Below, one piece after another: positions 40,200 to 47,806 of a stretch of DNA of 50,767 nucleotides; position 1 is the stretch's first letter; each line of letters opens with the position of its first letter. The notes beneath the pieces were generated by a model. That model had not been told where the DNA came from. It did no database searches and was given only the letters and a program-made list of their open reading frames with translations. Origin of the DNA: a virus. Location of the stretch: the IMG/VR virus record IMGVR_UViG_3300031951_000241, positions 1 through 50,767 of that record; one strand, written 5' to 3'. A program made the position numbers and the translations under genes.

Positions 40200-40505
40200 C
40201 TAGTTCAGATTCCAGTGGTCTGCCCGCAGCCCGATGCCGTCGAGCAACTCTTCTATCCTCTCCCTAACTGTAACAGCGTTGGGCCACTTCGTGTTACCAA
40301 AACCGTGGAACATTTCGTGGCGTCCGCTCCAGTTTTCATCATCAGCAACCGCGTTGGCGAGTAGCAGGATAAGCCCCATAGTCACAGGGTCGTACCCGCC
40401 ACCTTCCGCCAGCCTGGGGTCATCCGCGAGGGACAACCCCAGGCTCCGGCAGAACTCCCCGATCTTGAAGCAACACTCTGCCGCGACTTCCTTGTGGCCG
40501 TTCAA
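40200..40505 (-). CDS. unknown protein, TTG start
   Basis: A 101-residue protein whose TTG start overlaps the upstream HTH gene's stop (TTGA), so it looks translationally coupled. It has a helical, Leu-rich front (KEVAAECCFKIGEFCRSLGLSLADDPRLAEGGGYDP) with two adjacent Cys and later VTMGLILLLANAVADDENWSGRHEMFHGFG. The NWSGRHEMFHGF stretch is curious, but I know no family with it. Function unknown. Confidence 0.6.
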   Translation of the reverse strand: MNGHKEVAAECCFKIGEFCRSLGLSLADDPRLAEGGGYDPVTMGLILLLANAVADDENWSGRHEMFHGFGNTKWPNAVTVRERIEELLDGIGLRADHWNLN

Positions 40506-40861
40506 GCAACGGCCTCACGCTCACGACGCTTGAGGTAGTTTCCGACGCCGCTGGTCGAGAGCCGGAACGCACGGGCGATAGCCCGAATCGTCAGGCCGTC
40601 CTGCCGCATCTCACACATCTTGTCGCCCATCTCGGTGTCGATCTTGTAGATGCCCCTCGTCTTCTTCTTCTTCCGGCCACGCACGGCACGAATGCCGAGC
40701 GACGCCGCGCTGTCTGAACGAATGACAGGAAGGACTGCACCGGCCGTCGCACCAGACGCAACCCGCACAGTAAATCCCATCTTCAACGCCCTGGTCAGGA
40801 TGCTTTGGGCATCCCTCTGACCGAGGCTGATCTTCCTACTGACTTCCAGAACAACCGACAT
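40502..40861 (-). CDS. HTH (resolvase-type) DNA-binding regulator
   Basis: A 119-residue protein (ATG 40861 with GGAGAG upstream) whose last 40 residues (MCEMRQDGLTIRAIARAFRLSTSGVGNYLKRRE) form a clear helix-turn-helix of the resolvase/Hin type. A basic RGRKKKKTRGIYK stretch lies before it. The front half has no catalytic Ser region, so it is a stand-alone binder, likely a transcription regulator. The DNA just upstream has a TTGACA-like -35. Likely early regulatory gene. Confidence 0.68.
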   Translation of the reverse strand: MSVVLEVSRKISLGQRDAQSILTRALKMGFTVRVASGATAGAVLPVIRSDSAASLGIRAVRGRKKKKTRGIYKIDTEMGDKMCEMRQDGLTIRAIARAFRLSTSGVGNYLKRREREAVA

Positions 40862-40876
40862 AACACTCTCCTTGCG

Positions 40877-40896
40877 TGAAAAGAAATGAAAAGAAA
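40877..40896 (-). promoter_or_regulatory. pyrimidine-rich TTTCTTTTC element before HTH gene
   Basis: The leftward strand reads GTTTCTTTTCATTTCTTTTC, two tandem copies of TTTCTTTTC just before the HTH gene start. The same type of stretch precedes the MoxR gene and the 46051-46950 gene. It looks like part of a shared leader. Confidence 0.5.
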
Positions 40897-40904
40897 CACC
40901 CTCC

Positions 40905-40942
40905 AGCCCATATTGGTAACGCACCCAAAAGGGTTGTCAAAC
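40905..40942 (-). promoter_or_regulatory. possible sigma-70-type promoter upstream of HTH gene
   Basis: On the leftward strand, TTGACA occurs at about 40940-40935, followed 16-17 bases later by ACCAAT/TACCAA, a poor -10 match. It lies between the DUF551-like gene stop and the HTH start. The -35 is a full consensus; the -10 is weak. Called only as a possible promoter. Confidence 0.35.
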
Positions 40943-40951
40943 ACGAACCAT

Positions 40952-41236
40952 TCAGATTTTCCTGGCGTTCCTTCTGGAAACGGCAGGAGTCTCTGGCATA
41001 GGAAACCAGTGCGTCACACTGTCAACACTCAGCGAGTAGAACGATGACCACCGGTGCTTGGTGCCGTCGCCCTGGTAGACGCCGACCCAAGGCCCAGACT
41101 CGCGGCTATACATCACGACCTTCTGTCCCAACTCAGGCACGCACTCACGCACGGGAATCCACCGCGGCGGCTCCGGTGGCAGCGTCTCCTGGGCCACCCT
41201 CAGAACCACCGCCGGGATACTAAGAATCCTTCCCAT
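40952..41236 (-). CDS. DUF551-like phage protein
   Basis: A 94-residue protein with RWIPVRECVPELGQKVVMYSRESGPWVGVYQGD and ending SVDSVTHWFPMPETPAVSRRN. The W-I-P-V opening and VTHWFPMP ending match the DUF551 pattern, a small common phage family of unknown role. The start overlaps the previous gene by 17 bases. Confidence 0.82.
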   Translation of the reverse strand: MGRILSIPAVVLRVAQETLPPEPPRWIPVRECVPELGQKVVMYSRESGPWVGVYQGDGTKHRWSSFYSLSVDSVTHWFPMPETPAVSRRNARKI

Positions 41237-41579
41237 TGCTCTCCCTTCCTGGCAGCCCGTAGTAATCGCGAGGGATGGGGGCTATTCCAGCGGCCTCGGC
41301 TTCCAAGTCCTTCGCGTGCGAGAGGAACATTTCCGCACGGTATCGCAGAGTTTTGGCAGCGGCCACGCACGCCGATTTCCTACTCCGATGACACTGCTTC
41401 GCCGGGTAGTAGTTCCTCTGCTTCGGATGATTGCCGTACTTCAACAGAAGCATTGGCTCTCCCCGGTAGTTCGTGTGATGTGCCACGAACTGATACGAAT
41501 GTATGGTGCCTTCGGAAACCACGACCCATATCTTGGCGTCCTTGGCAATCGGATCATCGACCGTTGCTTCATCACTCAT
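41220..41579 (-). CDS. unknown protein (119 residues)
   Basis: A small protein with a beta-rich front (AKIWVVVSEGTIHSYQFVAHHTNYRGEPMLLLKYG) and a Lys/Arg/Gln middle (HPKQRNYYPAKQCHRSRKSACVAAAKTLR). The basic cysteine part could bind nucleic acid or metal, but nothing specific is visible. ATG 41579 overlaps the YkgJ-like stop by a few bases. Confidence 0.6.
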   Translation of the reverse strand: MSDEATVDDPIAKDAKIWVVVSEGTIHSYQFVAHHTNYRGEPMLLLKYGNHPKQRNYYPAKQCHRSRKSACVAAAKTLRYRAEMFLSHAKDLEAEAAGIAPIPRDYYGLPGRESNGKDS

Positions 41580-41958
41580 GCCTTACAACCCTCCGTTCGC
41601 CGGTAGTGAGAATGGCATAGGCAGGAACACCGGCACCCACCGCCGCCTCGATCAAAGGCCAAATCGCATCGACGCATCCCGCTCTAGTCTCGCGGGCAAT
41701 CACCGTATCCTTCCCCAACTTCGTGTCACGCTGTTCGAGAATCACGCCACACTTGTCTGGTCGCAAATCCATTTCCATGTTCGTCTGCAACCAGACACAC
41801 TTGTAATCACGACACGCCTGCGGTCTAGCCTTGTAGATGGCACAACCGCCGGCGCACTGGTGAGAGCATGGAGTCCCCGCCGGCTTGTCGATTTCCTCGA
41901 TCGACAACGCGACGCAACACTCTTGGCAATCACCGCACCGCTTTCTTTCGGGCCTCAC
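41572..41958 (-). CDS. YkgJ-like cysteine-cluster protein
   Basis: A 128-residue protein. I use GTG 41958 (AGGAGG eight bases upstream, overlapping the previous stop as GTGA) instead of an ATG 63 bases further up. The motif CGDCQECCVALSIEEI, then CSHQCAGGCAIYKARPQACRDYKCVW, is the YkgJ/Fe-S-type cysteine cluster. Such proteins are thought to bind metal or Fe-S; their exact role in phages is unknown. The C-terminal half is a soluble alpha/beta part. Confidence 0.74.
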   Translation of the reverse strand: MRPERKRCGDCQECCVALSIEEIDKPAGTPCSHQCAGGCAIYKARPQACRDYKCVWLQTNMEMDLRPDKCGVILEQRDTKLGKDTVIARETRAGCVDAIWPLIEAAVGAGVPAYAILTTGERRVVRHE

Positions 41959-42440
41959 GGGGCGTACCTCCTTCCTTCCACTTCCGCCATGCGAGCCGGC
42001 AGCACCGCCTTCCTGTTGCAACTACCGCAGCACCGCCCATCGGCCACCGGCTGGGCGTTGTCGCCGCCGACGTAGTAGCCAGACGGTCGAATGGTTTTGT
42101 TGCAGAGGCAGCACCGCAGCAACTCGACGCCCTCGGCCTTAAAGATGATGCGAACGAGCCGGCACCCGTCGCACTCCCACTCGTCAGCCGGATCGTCTCG
42201 GTCGCAGAGGCATTGGCTGCAAGGCTGATACTCCGCACGCAAATCCTTGAGCATCGCCAGCATTTCCGGTGAGGCGGCGATGAGGTTGGCATTCTCCTGC
42301 TTGTTGGGCCGGTTTGGAATCCACGCCACCCTCCCGCTGTCAACACTCGGCTCTGCCTTGGTGCGAACCACAAGGCTCGCCGAACCCACCGTGTCGAGCG
42401 TGACGAACCACGGCCCCGGTGTGTGCTTCACTTCGTCCAT
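41955..42440 (-). CDS. phage ANLIAASPEML-type protein with zinc-ribbon tail
   Basis: A 161-residue protein starting HTPGPWFVTLDTVGSASLVVRTK and with NANLIAASPEMLAMLKDLR, a very common phage accessory wording. The back part has CSQCLCDRDD, ECDGCRL and RCCLCN...RCCGSCNRK, i.e. several Cys pairs that look like zinc ribbons. The combination suggests a DNA- or nucleotide-associated protein. The function is unknown. Confidence 0.72.
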   Translation of the reverse strand: MDEVKHTPGPWFVTLDTVGSASLVVRTKAEPSVDSGRVAWIPNRPNKQENANLIAASPEMLAMLKDLRAEYQPCSQCLCDRDDPADEWECDGCRLVRIIFKAEGVELLRCCLCNKTIRPSGYYVGGDNAQPVADGRCCGSCNRKAVLPARMAEVEGRRYAP

Positions 42441-42443
42441 CGT

Positions 42444-42728
42444 CTAGTCCCCTTCCGTTTCTAGTTGTGATAACTGTTGCTTCTGATACATCATCGTCTC
42501 AACAAGCCCCGCCCTTCCGGTGCAGTCACACCGATCGCAGCGGTCGGCACCGAAAGTTGTTCGCCCTCGCCCGCGGCACCCAAGGCACACGCCATTGAAC
42601 CGCAGGCAATCGTCCAGCCCCGACGGCAGCCCGGTCAGCGACCACAGGATTCGCCATTGGCGTATGGCTTCCAGGTCGTTGCCGAGCCGCGGGTCAACGA
42701 GCGCACGCTGTCCGCTTGCGCCGCTCAT
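42444..42728 (-). CDS. small protein with DnaJ-like Cys motif
   Basis: A 94-residue protein whose second half has CLGCRGRGRTTFGADRCDRCDCTGRAG, similar to the zinc-binding CxxCxGxG repeats of DnaJ. ATG 42728 overlaps the upstream stop (ATGA). The front is acidic and helical. It may be a small metal-binding accessory protein. Confidence 0.62.
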   Translation of the reverse strand: MSGASGQRALVDPRLGNDLEAIRQWRILWSLTGLPSGLDDCLRFNGVCLGCRGRGRTTFGADRCDRCDCTGRAGLVETMMYQKQQLSQLETEGD

Positions 42729-43147
42729 GTTTCGTCACCCCCTTCTCGGATGCAAAGGCTGACAACGTCCAGCACACTGGCCGCGAACCGCGTCACTTCC
42801 TGGTCGCACGTTGCACGAAACCCGAAGTCACGCACCACCCGCACGGCATCGGGCCAGAGCATCGAACACCACGACTTGCGGGGCGACGAAGTCACGCACT
42901 CCACGGGAATGTCGGCCCGCCCCTTGCCGGAGTCGCCGATGCGGAACACCACCGGGCGGGTAGTGTCGAGCCAGAGAACGCCGTCATCCGTTTCGTGCGG
43001 GAAGTCGCCGCTCATATCCTTGATGCTGACCTTGCCCGTCAGTAAGTCACGATAGAACGAATGGCCGTAGAAGTTGCCATCCTCGTCGGTCTGCGAATCA
43101 CGCCACAACAAACGCCACCGATATGTGAACTTGGTTTCGGTAACCAT
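42725..43147 (-). CDS. unknown protein (140 residues)
   Basis: I use ATG 43147 (AGGTG seven bases upstream). The protein has FTYRWRLLWRDSQTDEDGNFYGHSFYRD, beta-rich and acidic, then a Trp/Cys-containing middle and a helical end. The gene is preceded on its strand by the leader hairpin GCCGA-ACG-TCGGC and a repeated motif. No family is recognised. Confidence 0.6.
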   Translation of the reverse strand: MVTETKFTYRWRLLWRDSQTDEDGNFYGHSFYRDLLTGKVSIKDMSGDFPHETDDGVLWLDTTRPVVFRIGDSGKGRADIPVECVTSSPRKSWCSMLWPDAVRVVRDFGFRATCDQEVTRFAASVLDVVSLCIREGGDET

Positions 43148-43183
43148 CGAAACACCTATTGAAAAAGACAATCGAACAGCCGA

Positions 43184-43225
43184 GCCGAACGTCGGCCCGT
43201 CAAAACCCTTACTCTCCACACCCCT
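43184..43225 (-). promoter_or_regulatory. leader element copy 1 (motif + hairpin)
   Basis: On the leftward strand, AGGGGTGTGGAGAG (43225-43212) lies at the very end of the upstream gene just before its TAA. It is followed by hairpin GCCGA-CGT-TCGGC (43196-43184) before the gene starting at 43147. This is one of seven like motif copies. Confidence 0.6.
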
Positions 43226-43586
43226 TCGACTTCTCAGCCTTGCGATGGTAGCGCACCGCCCGCTGGAGTTGTGCCACCTTGCGACGGGCAACCGTGCGGT
43301 TGCGCTTCCACGATTTCAACTCCGCTTCGAGCCGCTCGATCTTCGACGCCTTGGCAGCGGCGGCGGTGGCCGGCACTTCAAGCAACGCCTCGACGCCGTC
43401 ACGCAGAGCGTCGTAGTCGAACCGCAGCGGGGGGCCGGTGATTGTCCCGGTGGTTTGCATCCGAGCCAGCCGCCGCACATGAACCGCGACCGTCTGCCGA
43501 ATGATCGGCAGTAGGTCGGCGCGGAACATGGCGAGCGACTTGGCCCGCACGAACTTCGAGATATGTCTCGGGAGCCTAGCCGGCAT
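43209..43586 (-). CDS. basic helical protein, unknown
   Basis: A 125-residue Arg/Lys-rich protein with AAAAKASKIERLEAELKSWKRNRTVARRKVAQLQRAVRYHRKAEKSKG at the end, clearly helical and possibly nucleic-acid-binding. The front has SKFVRAKSLAMFRADLLPIIRQTVAVHVRR. The end overlaps the repeated leader motif, so the last residues (GCGE) are part of that element. No family known. Confidence 0.6.
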   Translation of the reverse strand: MPARLPRHISKFVRAKSLAMFRADLLPIIRQTVAVHVRRLARMQTTGTITGPPLRFDYDALRDGVEALLEVPATAAAAKASKIERLEAELKSWKRNRTVARRKVAQLQRAVRYHRKAEKSKGCGE

Positions 43587-43672
43587 CAGTCATTCCCTCC
43601 ATTGAGAAACAGGTGAAAGAAATACGCCACGGCACAGAGAACAACCAGCGTCAGGAGCGGATCATCCTTCAT
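43586..43672 (-). CDS. 28-residue membrane peptide
   Basis: A tiny gene: ATG 43672 gives MKDDPLLTLVVLCAVAYFFHLF, one hydrophobic helix. GGGAGGGGGTGGGC lies before it. It overlaps the metallopeptidase/VWA gene by 11 bases and its stop overlaps the next ATG (TGATG). Its fit in the operon supports it, but it is short and could be spurious. Confidence 0.45.
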   Translation of the reverse strand: MKDDPLLTLVVLCAVAYFFHLFLNGGND

Positions 43673-44849
43673 AGCCCACCCCCTCCCAGCACTGAACAAC
43701 CCTAGCCCACGCCGGCGTCGGATAGGAACACTCGCGAACGATGGCGATGACAAGCCGAGCGCGGGTTCGCTTACTCGGCCAATCGGTTTCGCCGTCAGTG
43801 ATGACCACGATGCAATCGGTTTTTTGCTTGTCAGCAAACTGAACCGCATCGTCCATCGAGGTGCCGCCGCCGCCGTCCCAGGAGAATCCCGACATCGAGA
43901 CGAGCCGCTTGTCGGATTGGAGGTCGGCATCCCAGCACACGACCCGCGGCCGATGCACCTTCCGCAGACCGGAAGCAACCGCAGCACAAGCCGGGCCGAC
44001 ACAATCCTCCATCGAGCCGGAGGTATCCACGACGATCGTGCATTCCGGCGAGAGACGAATCACACCGGGCCGCCGAGCCACGCCGGGCGATTGCCGGCGG
44101 GACATCTTGCGATAGGTGAACTCGTCTTCCCCGATCGGGCTTGCGACAGACCGAGAAACAATCTCCCGCAGCACCACCGTCCAATCACGAACACGACCGA
44201 GCCGCCGGTCGATCGCCCGCCGCAGGCACCCCGGCGTCGAGCCGGGCTTGGTCTTCTCGATCTTGGCAATCTCGTCGGCGACCTTCGCGAGTTTGCCCTC
44301 CATGCTGGCCGAGCCGGCACCGGGCCGCTCGCCAGGGCGAGGGTTGCCGTCGGCACATGACCCGCCCGTCTCGGGATTTCCTGGCGTCTCATCCTCGGGG
44401 ATGCCGGCCCGCAGTAGGTCAGCGTACCGCTCAGTGGTCAGACCATGAACGATGCCCGGCACCTTGCGATACTTCTCCCAGGTGACGATGAAGTCAGGCT
44501 CCCAATCGCCGGCATCCCTTGCGAGAGCCGTCTGGATGCACATATCGGCGGCGATATTCCAGATCGTGAAGTCACGCTCAGTGGGGGCATCGCACCACAC
44601 CGCCCGCCGCTTGTGGTGGGACAGAGCAAGATGGAACGTCTCATGGAGCAAGACATACGCGACTTGTTCCACGGGCAGACCCTCCACGAACTTCTCGGAG
44701 TAGTAGCACCGCCCTTGCGCATCGACGCCCATCGTCTCGACCTGTTCGCACGGGGTGCATGGCATCCCGTAGACCAACGCCGAGAGGTAGGGAAACTTCC
44801 GGCGGCACAGGTCTTTCGCCTTAAACAGTTTCTTTGTGGCTTTCTTCAT
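43662..44849 (-). CDS. DUF2201-like metallopeptidase + VWA domain protein
   Basis: A 395-residue protein from ATG 44849 (MKKATKKLFKAKDLC). The N-terminal half has HETFHLALSHH: HExxH with His69, Glu70, His73, then WNIAADMCIQ, as in putative metallopeptidases of the DUF2201 type. The C-terminal VWA domain has the MIDAS: TIVVDTSGSM (Asp275, Ser277, Ser279), GGGGTSMDD (Thr330), ITDGE (Asp352). A disordered linker with Pro/Gly joins them. It directly follows the MoxR ATPase (two bases apart), the usual partner pair: the ATPase remodels, the VWA protein binds substrate. Confidence 0.85.
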   Translation of the reverse strand: MKKATKKLFKAKDLCRRKFPYLSALVYGMPCTPCEQVETMGVDAQGRCYYSEKFVEGLPVEQVAYVLLHETFHLALSHHKRRAVWCDAPTERDFTIWNIAADMCIQTALARDAGDWEPDFIVTWEKYRKVPGIVHGLTTERYADLLRAGIPEDETPGNPETGGSCADGNPRPGERPGAGSASMEGKLAKVADEIAKIEKTKPGSTPGCLRRAIDRRLGRVRDWTVVLREIVSRSVASPIGEDEFTYRKMSRRQSPGVARRPGVIRLSPECTIVVDTSGSMEDCVGPACAAVASGLRKVHRPRVVCWDADLQSDKRLVSMSGFSWDGGGGTSMDDAVQFADKQKTDCIVVITDGETDWPSKRTRARLVIAIVRECSYPTPAWARVVQCWEGVGYEG

Positions 44850-44851
44850 GG

Positions 44852-45964
44852 TCAGGCACCCCCGTAGATAGCAGTGACGATCCGAGCGTGCCGTGCCGCC
44901 AACTTGGCCGGCATTTTGTAGGTCGGCAGGAGCGTTTTGATTTCGGCGAGGCACGGGATGGAGAGGTCAGGCTGATCGCCCTCGGCCATCTCCACCAGCA
45001 ACTCGCACGCCTTAGTTGCCATGTCATCCTCGACGCCACCGTCCTCGACCTTCCGCTCGCCGAGATACTGGACGATCGCAGACGGCAGGCCGATGAGCCG
45101 GTCGATGGTCTTCTCACTGACCTTGACCGTCTCGGTGCCAGCGAGGAACGCCGGAACGTCGATCATCGCGAGGTTGTCGAGCATCGCAAGCAACTCCGCA
45201 CCGGCACCCGTACCCACGGTGCCGCACACTAGTTGCGACCGGGTATCTTCGAGCATCCCCACCGAATCCGCAGCGGCGAGGCAGCGGACGGTGTTCCACC
45301 ACGAACGGGGCGACGGGAAAGCCAACTCGCCATCCGGCACCCGCTCGACACACATCAGCGACGGCTTGTTGCGTGTCAGCCGGGCGACGATGCCACCGAA
45401 CTTCGGCAGGAAGTGAGCGAACGAACCCACCTTCGGCACGTTGGTGGGCAGCGGGAAGTTTCCGCCGTTCGACAGACCCGCCCGCCACTCGTTGGCCGGG
45501 AAGACCCAATCATGGTGGTACATGCGGTTCGCCAGGGCAGGCTCCAACTCCGAGCCGTTAGGACACAGATCGGGCGGGTTGCACGCCGCCGTCACCACCG
45601 TCGTGCCGTGGAAGACCAGCGCACCGACGCGCCGCTCGTTGAAACACGACAGGAGCGGAGGCCGCATCTGCGTGCCGGCAGACGTTACCTCGTCGATATG
45701 CAACCAGCGGAGAGCCAGTTTCAGATCGAACATCCATTCCATCGGCGACATCCGGCAATGGCCGGTCGCCGCATCGTGGACGGGGATGCCGCCGATATCT
45801 TCCGGCGCGTGCTGACTCGGGATGAACACATGACAGACGTAGCCAAGGTGCCGAATCATCGCCTCGATGACGGCATTCTTGCCGACGCCGACGCCACCAC
45901 GGGCGACGGTAGAAACTCCAGCCTGGGCGGCGATGAAGAACGCCGCATTCGCACAAGAAACCAT
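44852..45964 (-). CDS. MoxR-type AAA+ ATPase
   Basis: A 370-residue AAA+ chaperone-type ATPase. Walker A is ARGGVGVGKN (Lys29; the usual Ser/Thr after Lys is Asn30, odd). Walker B is WLHIDEV (Asp91, Glu92), with sensor-1-like AACNP (Asn129) and a MoxR-style fold through FPLPTNVPKVGSFAHFLPK. MoxR proteins act with VWA proteins to remodel or activate targets. The start is ATG 45964 and is preceded by the repeated motif, a hairpin and TTTCTTTTC. The VWA/metallopeptidase gene starts two bases after its stop. Whether the Asn change affects ATP hydrolysis is unknown. Confidence 0.88.
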   Translation of the reverse strand: MVSCANAAFFIAAQAGVSTVARGGVGVGKNAVIEAMIRHLGYVCHVFIPSQHAPEDIGGIPVHDAATGHCRMSPMEWMFDLKLALRWLHIDEVTSAGTQMRPPLLSCFNERRVGALVFHGTTVVTAACNPPDLCPNGSELEPALANRMYHHDWVFPANEWRAGLSNGGNFPLPTNVPKVGSFAHFLPKFGGIVARLTRNKPSLMCVERVPDGELAFPSPRSWWNTVRCLAAADSVGMLEDTRSQLVCGTVGTGAGAELLAMLDNLAMIDVPAFLAGTETVKVSEKTIDRLIGLPSAIVQYLGERKVEDGGVEDDMATKACELLVEMAEGDQPDLSIPCLAEIKTLLPTYKMPAKLAARHARIVTAIYGGA

Positions 45965-46053
45965 GAGAAGAAACTCCGAAAAGAAATCGAACCGGGAAGG
46001 GAGGGGGCGACGCTCGCCCCCATCCCGAAAGACCGTCTCTACACACCCCCTTA
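45965..46053 (-). promoter_or_regulatory. leader element copy 2 before MoxR gene
   Basis: Leftward strand: AAGGGGGTGTGTAGAGA (46052-46036) starts within the upstream stop codon TAA (46053-46051). It is followed by hairpin GGGGGCGA-GCG-TCGCCCCC (46021-46003), then CCGGTTCGATTTCTTTTC and a GGAG ribosome site before ATG 45964. This is the clearest full copy of the leader module: motif, hairpin, pyrimidine stretch, start. Confidence 0.66.
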
Positions 46054-46950
46054 GATCGCCGCGTCACCGTCCTGCGCCGACCACAGGTCGAGGTGCGCCA
46101 TGCCGATCATCGCCTGCTGCTGTTCGAGAGCCTCACGCATCGCGTCGAGGTTCGTCGCCAGGAACTTCTCGTAGAACTCGATTTGCCGAGCGTCTTCGAG
46201 CATCGACTCGAAGCGACTCTGCAACCCACGCTCTTGGGCCTTGCCGCCCGCCGTCACGAACTCAGCCCAATCGGCTTGCCGTTTGGTCATGCGATCCACG
46301 ACTTCGCGGATCATGTTGTCGTGAACCATCGTCAAGAGACGCTCGTTCGCCGTCAGATCGACCACCCAGCAATGGAGTTGCGGGCCGCCCGGCTTGAGAG
46401 CATCGGCCACGGCGTTGTACCGCTCGATGAACTCACCGGGGATGAAGAACACACTGCCGTTGTCGCGAAGACCCACGGCGTGCGACTTGCCGAGCAACCG
46501 ATTGACCCCCTTCGTGACATCACTCGCGGTCAGGAACTCGGTAGCCCCCTGGTACACGGCATCGAGCCGCGTCGAGGCAGCGTACTGCGACGCCGTGAAC
46601 AGGTGCGACGCCTTGAGGATCGTCGCCTCACCCGTCTCGGCGTTGACCCCGGCAGAGAACACGAACGGGTATTCGTTCTCGTCCTTGCCGCGAATCTCCT
46701 GGTACACACCCACGCCGAGCGACGAGCGGTCGAGCGTGAAGTATTTGAGATTGGGCATCCCCTCGGCACACAGATCGCACTCCTTCGCCACCACCTTGGC
46801 CGCCTCATGGATGGCAGCGAGACGGTTGACCTTGGGCAGACAGTCGATTTGACCGACGCCACCGAAAGCACCCTCGGCCACGGGCCGGGGGCAGCGGCAG
46901 GAATCCCAACACGCCACCGCACCGCCGACATCACTGAACTTTTTAATCAT
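46051..46950 (-). CDS. unknown conserved-looking protein upstream of MoxR
   Basis: A 299-residue protein, with no family I can name with certainty. It has an N-terminal Cys-containing part (VACWDSCRCPRPV), a middle TGEATILKASHLFTASQYAASTRLDAVYQGATEFLTASDVTKGVNRLLGKSHAVGLRDNGSVFFIP, and a helical C-terminus. The wording NGSVFFIPGEFIERYNAVADAL suggests a globular enzyme-like or binding fold. It lies upstream of the MoxR/VWA pair in the same direction, so it may be the target or third partner. The start is ATG 46950 (AAGGTG upstream); the leader with hairpin lies before it. Confidence 0.66.
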   Translation of the reverse strand: MIKKFSDVGGAVACWDSCRCPRPVAEGAFGGVGQIDCLPKVNRLAAIHEAAKVVAKECDLCAEGMPNLKYFTLDRSSLGVGVYQEIRGKDENEYPFVFSAGVNAETGEATILKASHLFTASQYAASTRLDAVYQGATEFLTASDVTKGVNRLLGKSHAVGLRDNGSVFFIPGEFIERYNAVADALKPGGPQLHCWVVDLTANERLLTMVHDNMIREVVDRMTKRQADWAEFVTAGGKAQERGLQSRFESMLEDARQIEFYEKFLATNLDAMREALEQQQAMIGMAHLDLWSAQDGDAAI

Positions 46951-47140
46951 CGAAAAGCACCTTAGAAAAGAGAAACGCCACCGGTTATGGTGGCGTGAAC
47001 GTCAAGACCAACGACAGAAAAACTTGAACGCAACACGATTGCGGACAAGCACTTACGAAAAGAAACTGGACGGGTATCCAGTGGGGGGTAGGCCGGTCGA
47101 TCCGGCCCACCCTCCCACCCACCTATCTCTCCACACCCCT
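46951..47140 (-). promoter_or_regulatory. leader element copy 3 (190 bp, longest)
   Basis: Leftward strand: AGGGGTGTGGAGAGA (47140-47126) begins within the TAG stop (47141-47139) of the 47139-47714 gene, followed by GGGTGGGCCGG-hairpin (GGCCGG-ATCGA-CCGGCC, 47107-47091). Two TTTCTTTTC-like stretches follow (CAGTTTCTTTTCGTAAG, and GTTTCTCTTTTC close to the start). The extra 90 bases between them are AT-richer and hold no gene. A promoter could lie there. Confidence 0.58.
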
Positions 47141-47714
47141 ATGACTCCCGGCGTGCGCCCTCGATGGTCGCCGTCGCCAGGTCAGCCACCGTCCGCAGTC
47201 GAGCCTCGACAGCGACGCAGACCATAGGCTTGCCCGTCTCGTTGCCGTACCTCGCCAGCGTGTCGGCACCCTCACGCAACGCAACCGCCGCCGCCGCCAG
47301 CGCGGCCTTGGCCTGGGAGTAAGACCGCTGCAACTCCCACGCCTTGGCCCTCATGTTCGCGACCCTGTCATCCATCCGCATGATGATGTCACCACGCTGC
47401 TCGCAGTCGGCACGCAGGCCCGCCGTCCACTCAGGCATGAACCCAGACTTCGGCACTCCACCGATTTCCTCGGGCGGCACCGGGGAATCCACGCCGTCAA
47501 CACCCTCGGCATCCCACGACGGGAAGACCACACCGCCACCGTGCTTGCCGGCAGCGATCCGCTCAAGCACCGCCGCGTAGTGACGCATTTCGTGCGCCTG
47601 GTAGAGAGCGACGCGCTGCCACGACCAACCATCGCCGACCTCGTCTCCCGCCAGGATCGAGCCGAGCCGCTTGATCGAGGCGACCATGTCAGAGAGATAC
47701 TTGAAAACGTCCAC
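47139..47714 (-). CDS. unknown helical protein (191 residues), GTG start
   Basis: A protein with a front helix DVFKYLSDMVASIKRLGSILAGDEVGDGWSWQRVALYQAHEMRHYAAVLER, then a Gly/Pro stretch, then a long coiled-coil (AKAWELQRSYSQAKAALAAAAVALREGADTL). The GTG at 47714 follows GGACGGTGG. The coil suggests an oligomer. No catalytic motif. Unknown function; part of the motif-punctuated leftward group. Confidence 0.6.
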   Translation of the reverse strand: MDVFKYLSDMVASIKRLGSILAGDEVGDGWSWQRVALYQAHEMRHYAAVLERIAAGKHGGGVVFPSWDAEGVDGVDSPVPPEEIGGVPKSGFMPEWTAGLRADCEQRGDIIMRMDDRVANMRAKAWELQRSYSQAKAALAAAAVALREGADTLARYGNETGKPMVCVAVEARLRTVADLATATIEGARRES

Positions 47715-47801
47715 GAACCACCGTCCTTTGCACTAGAGAAACGAACCGGGGCGGGCCGGAACGTCCGACCCGCCCCGCAAACCAGACTCTCCACGCCCCT
47801 T
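47715..47801 (-). promoter_or_regulatory. leader element copy 4
   Basis: Leftward strand: AAGGGGCGTGGAGAGT (47801-47786) lies a few bases after the stop TGA of the 47807-48220 gene. It is followed by hairpin CGGGGCGGGTCGG-ACGTT-CCGGCCCGCCCCG (47777-47747) and then GTTCGTTTCTCTAGTG before GTG 47714. Same order as the other copies. Confidence 0.62.
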
Positions 47802-47806
47802 GGGAC

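Noticed and set aside
46093-46965. 290-residue rightward open frame
   Set aside because: Antisense to the 46051-46950 gene; His/Arg/Leu-rich shadow of a GC-rich coding strand.
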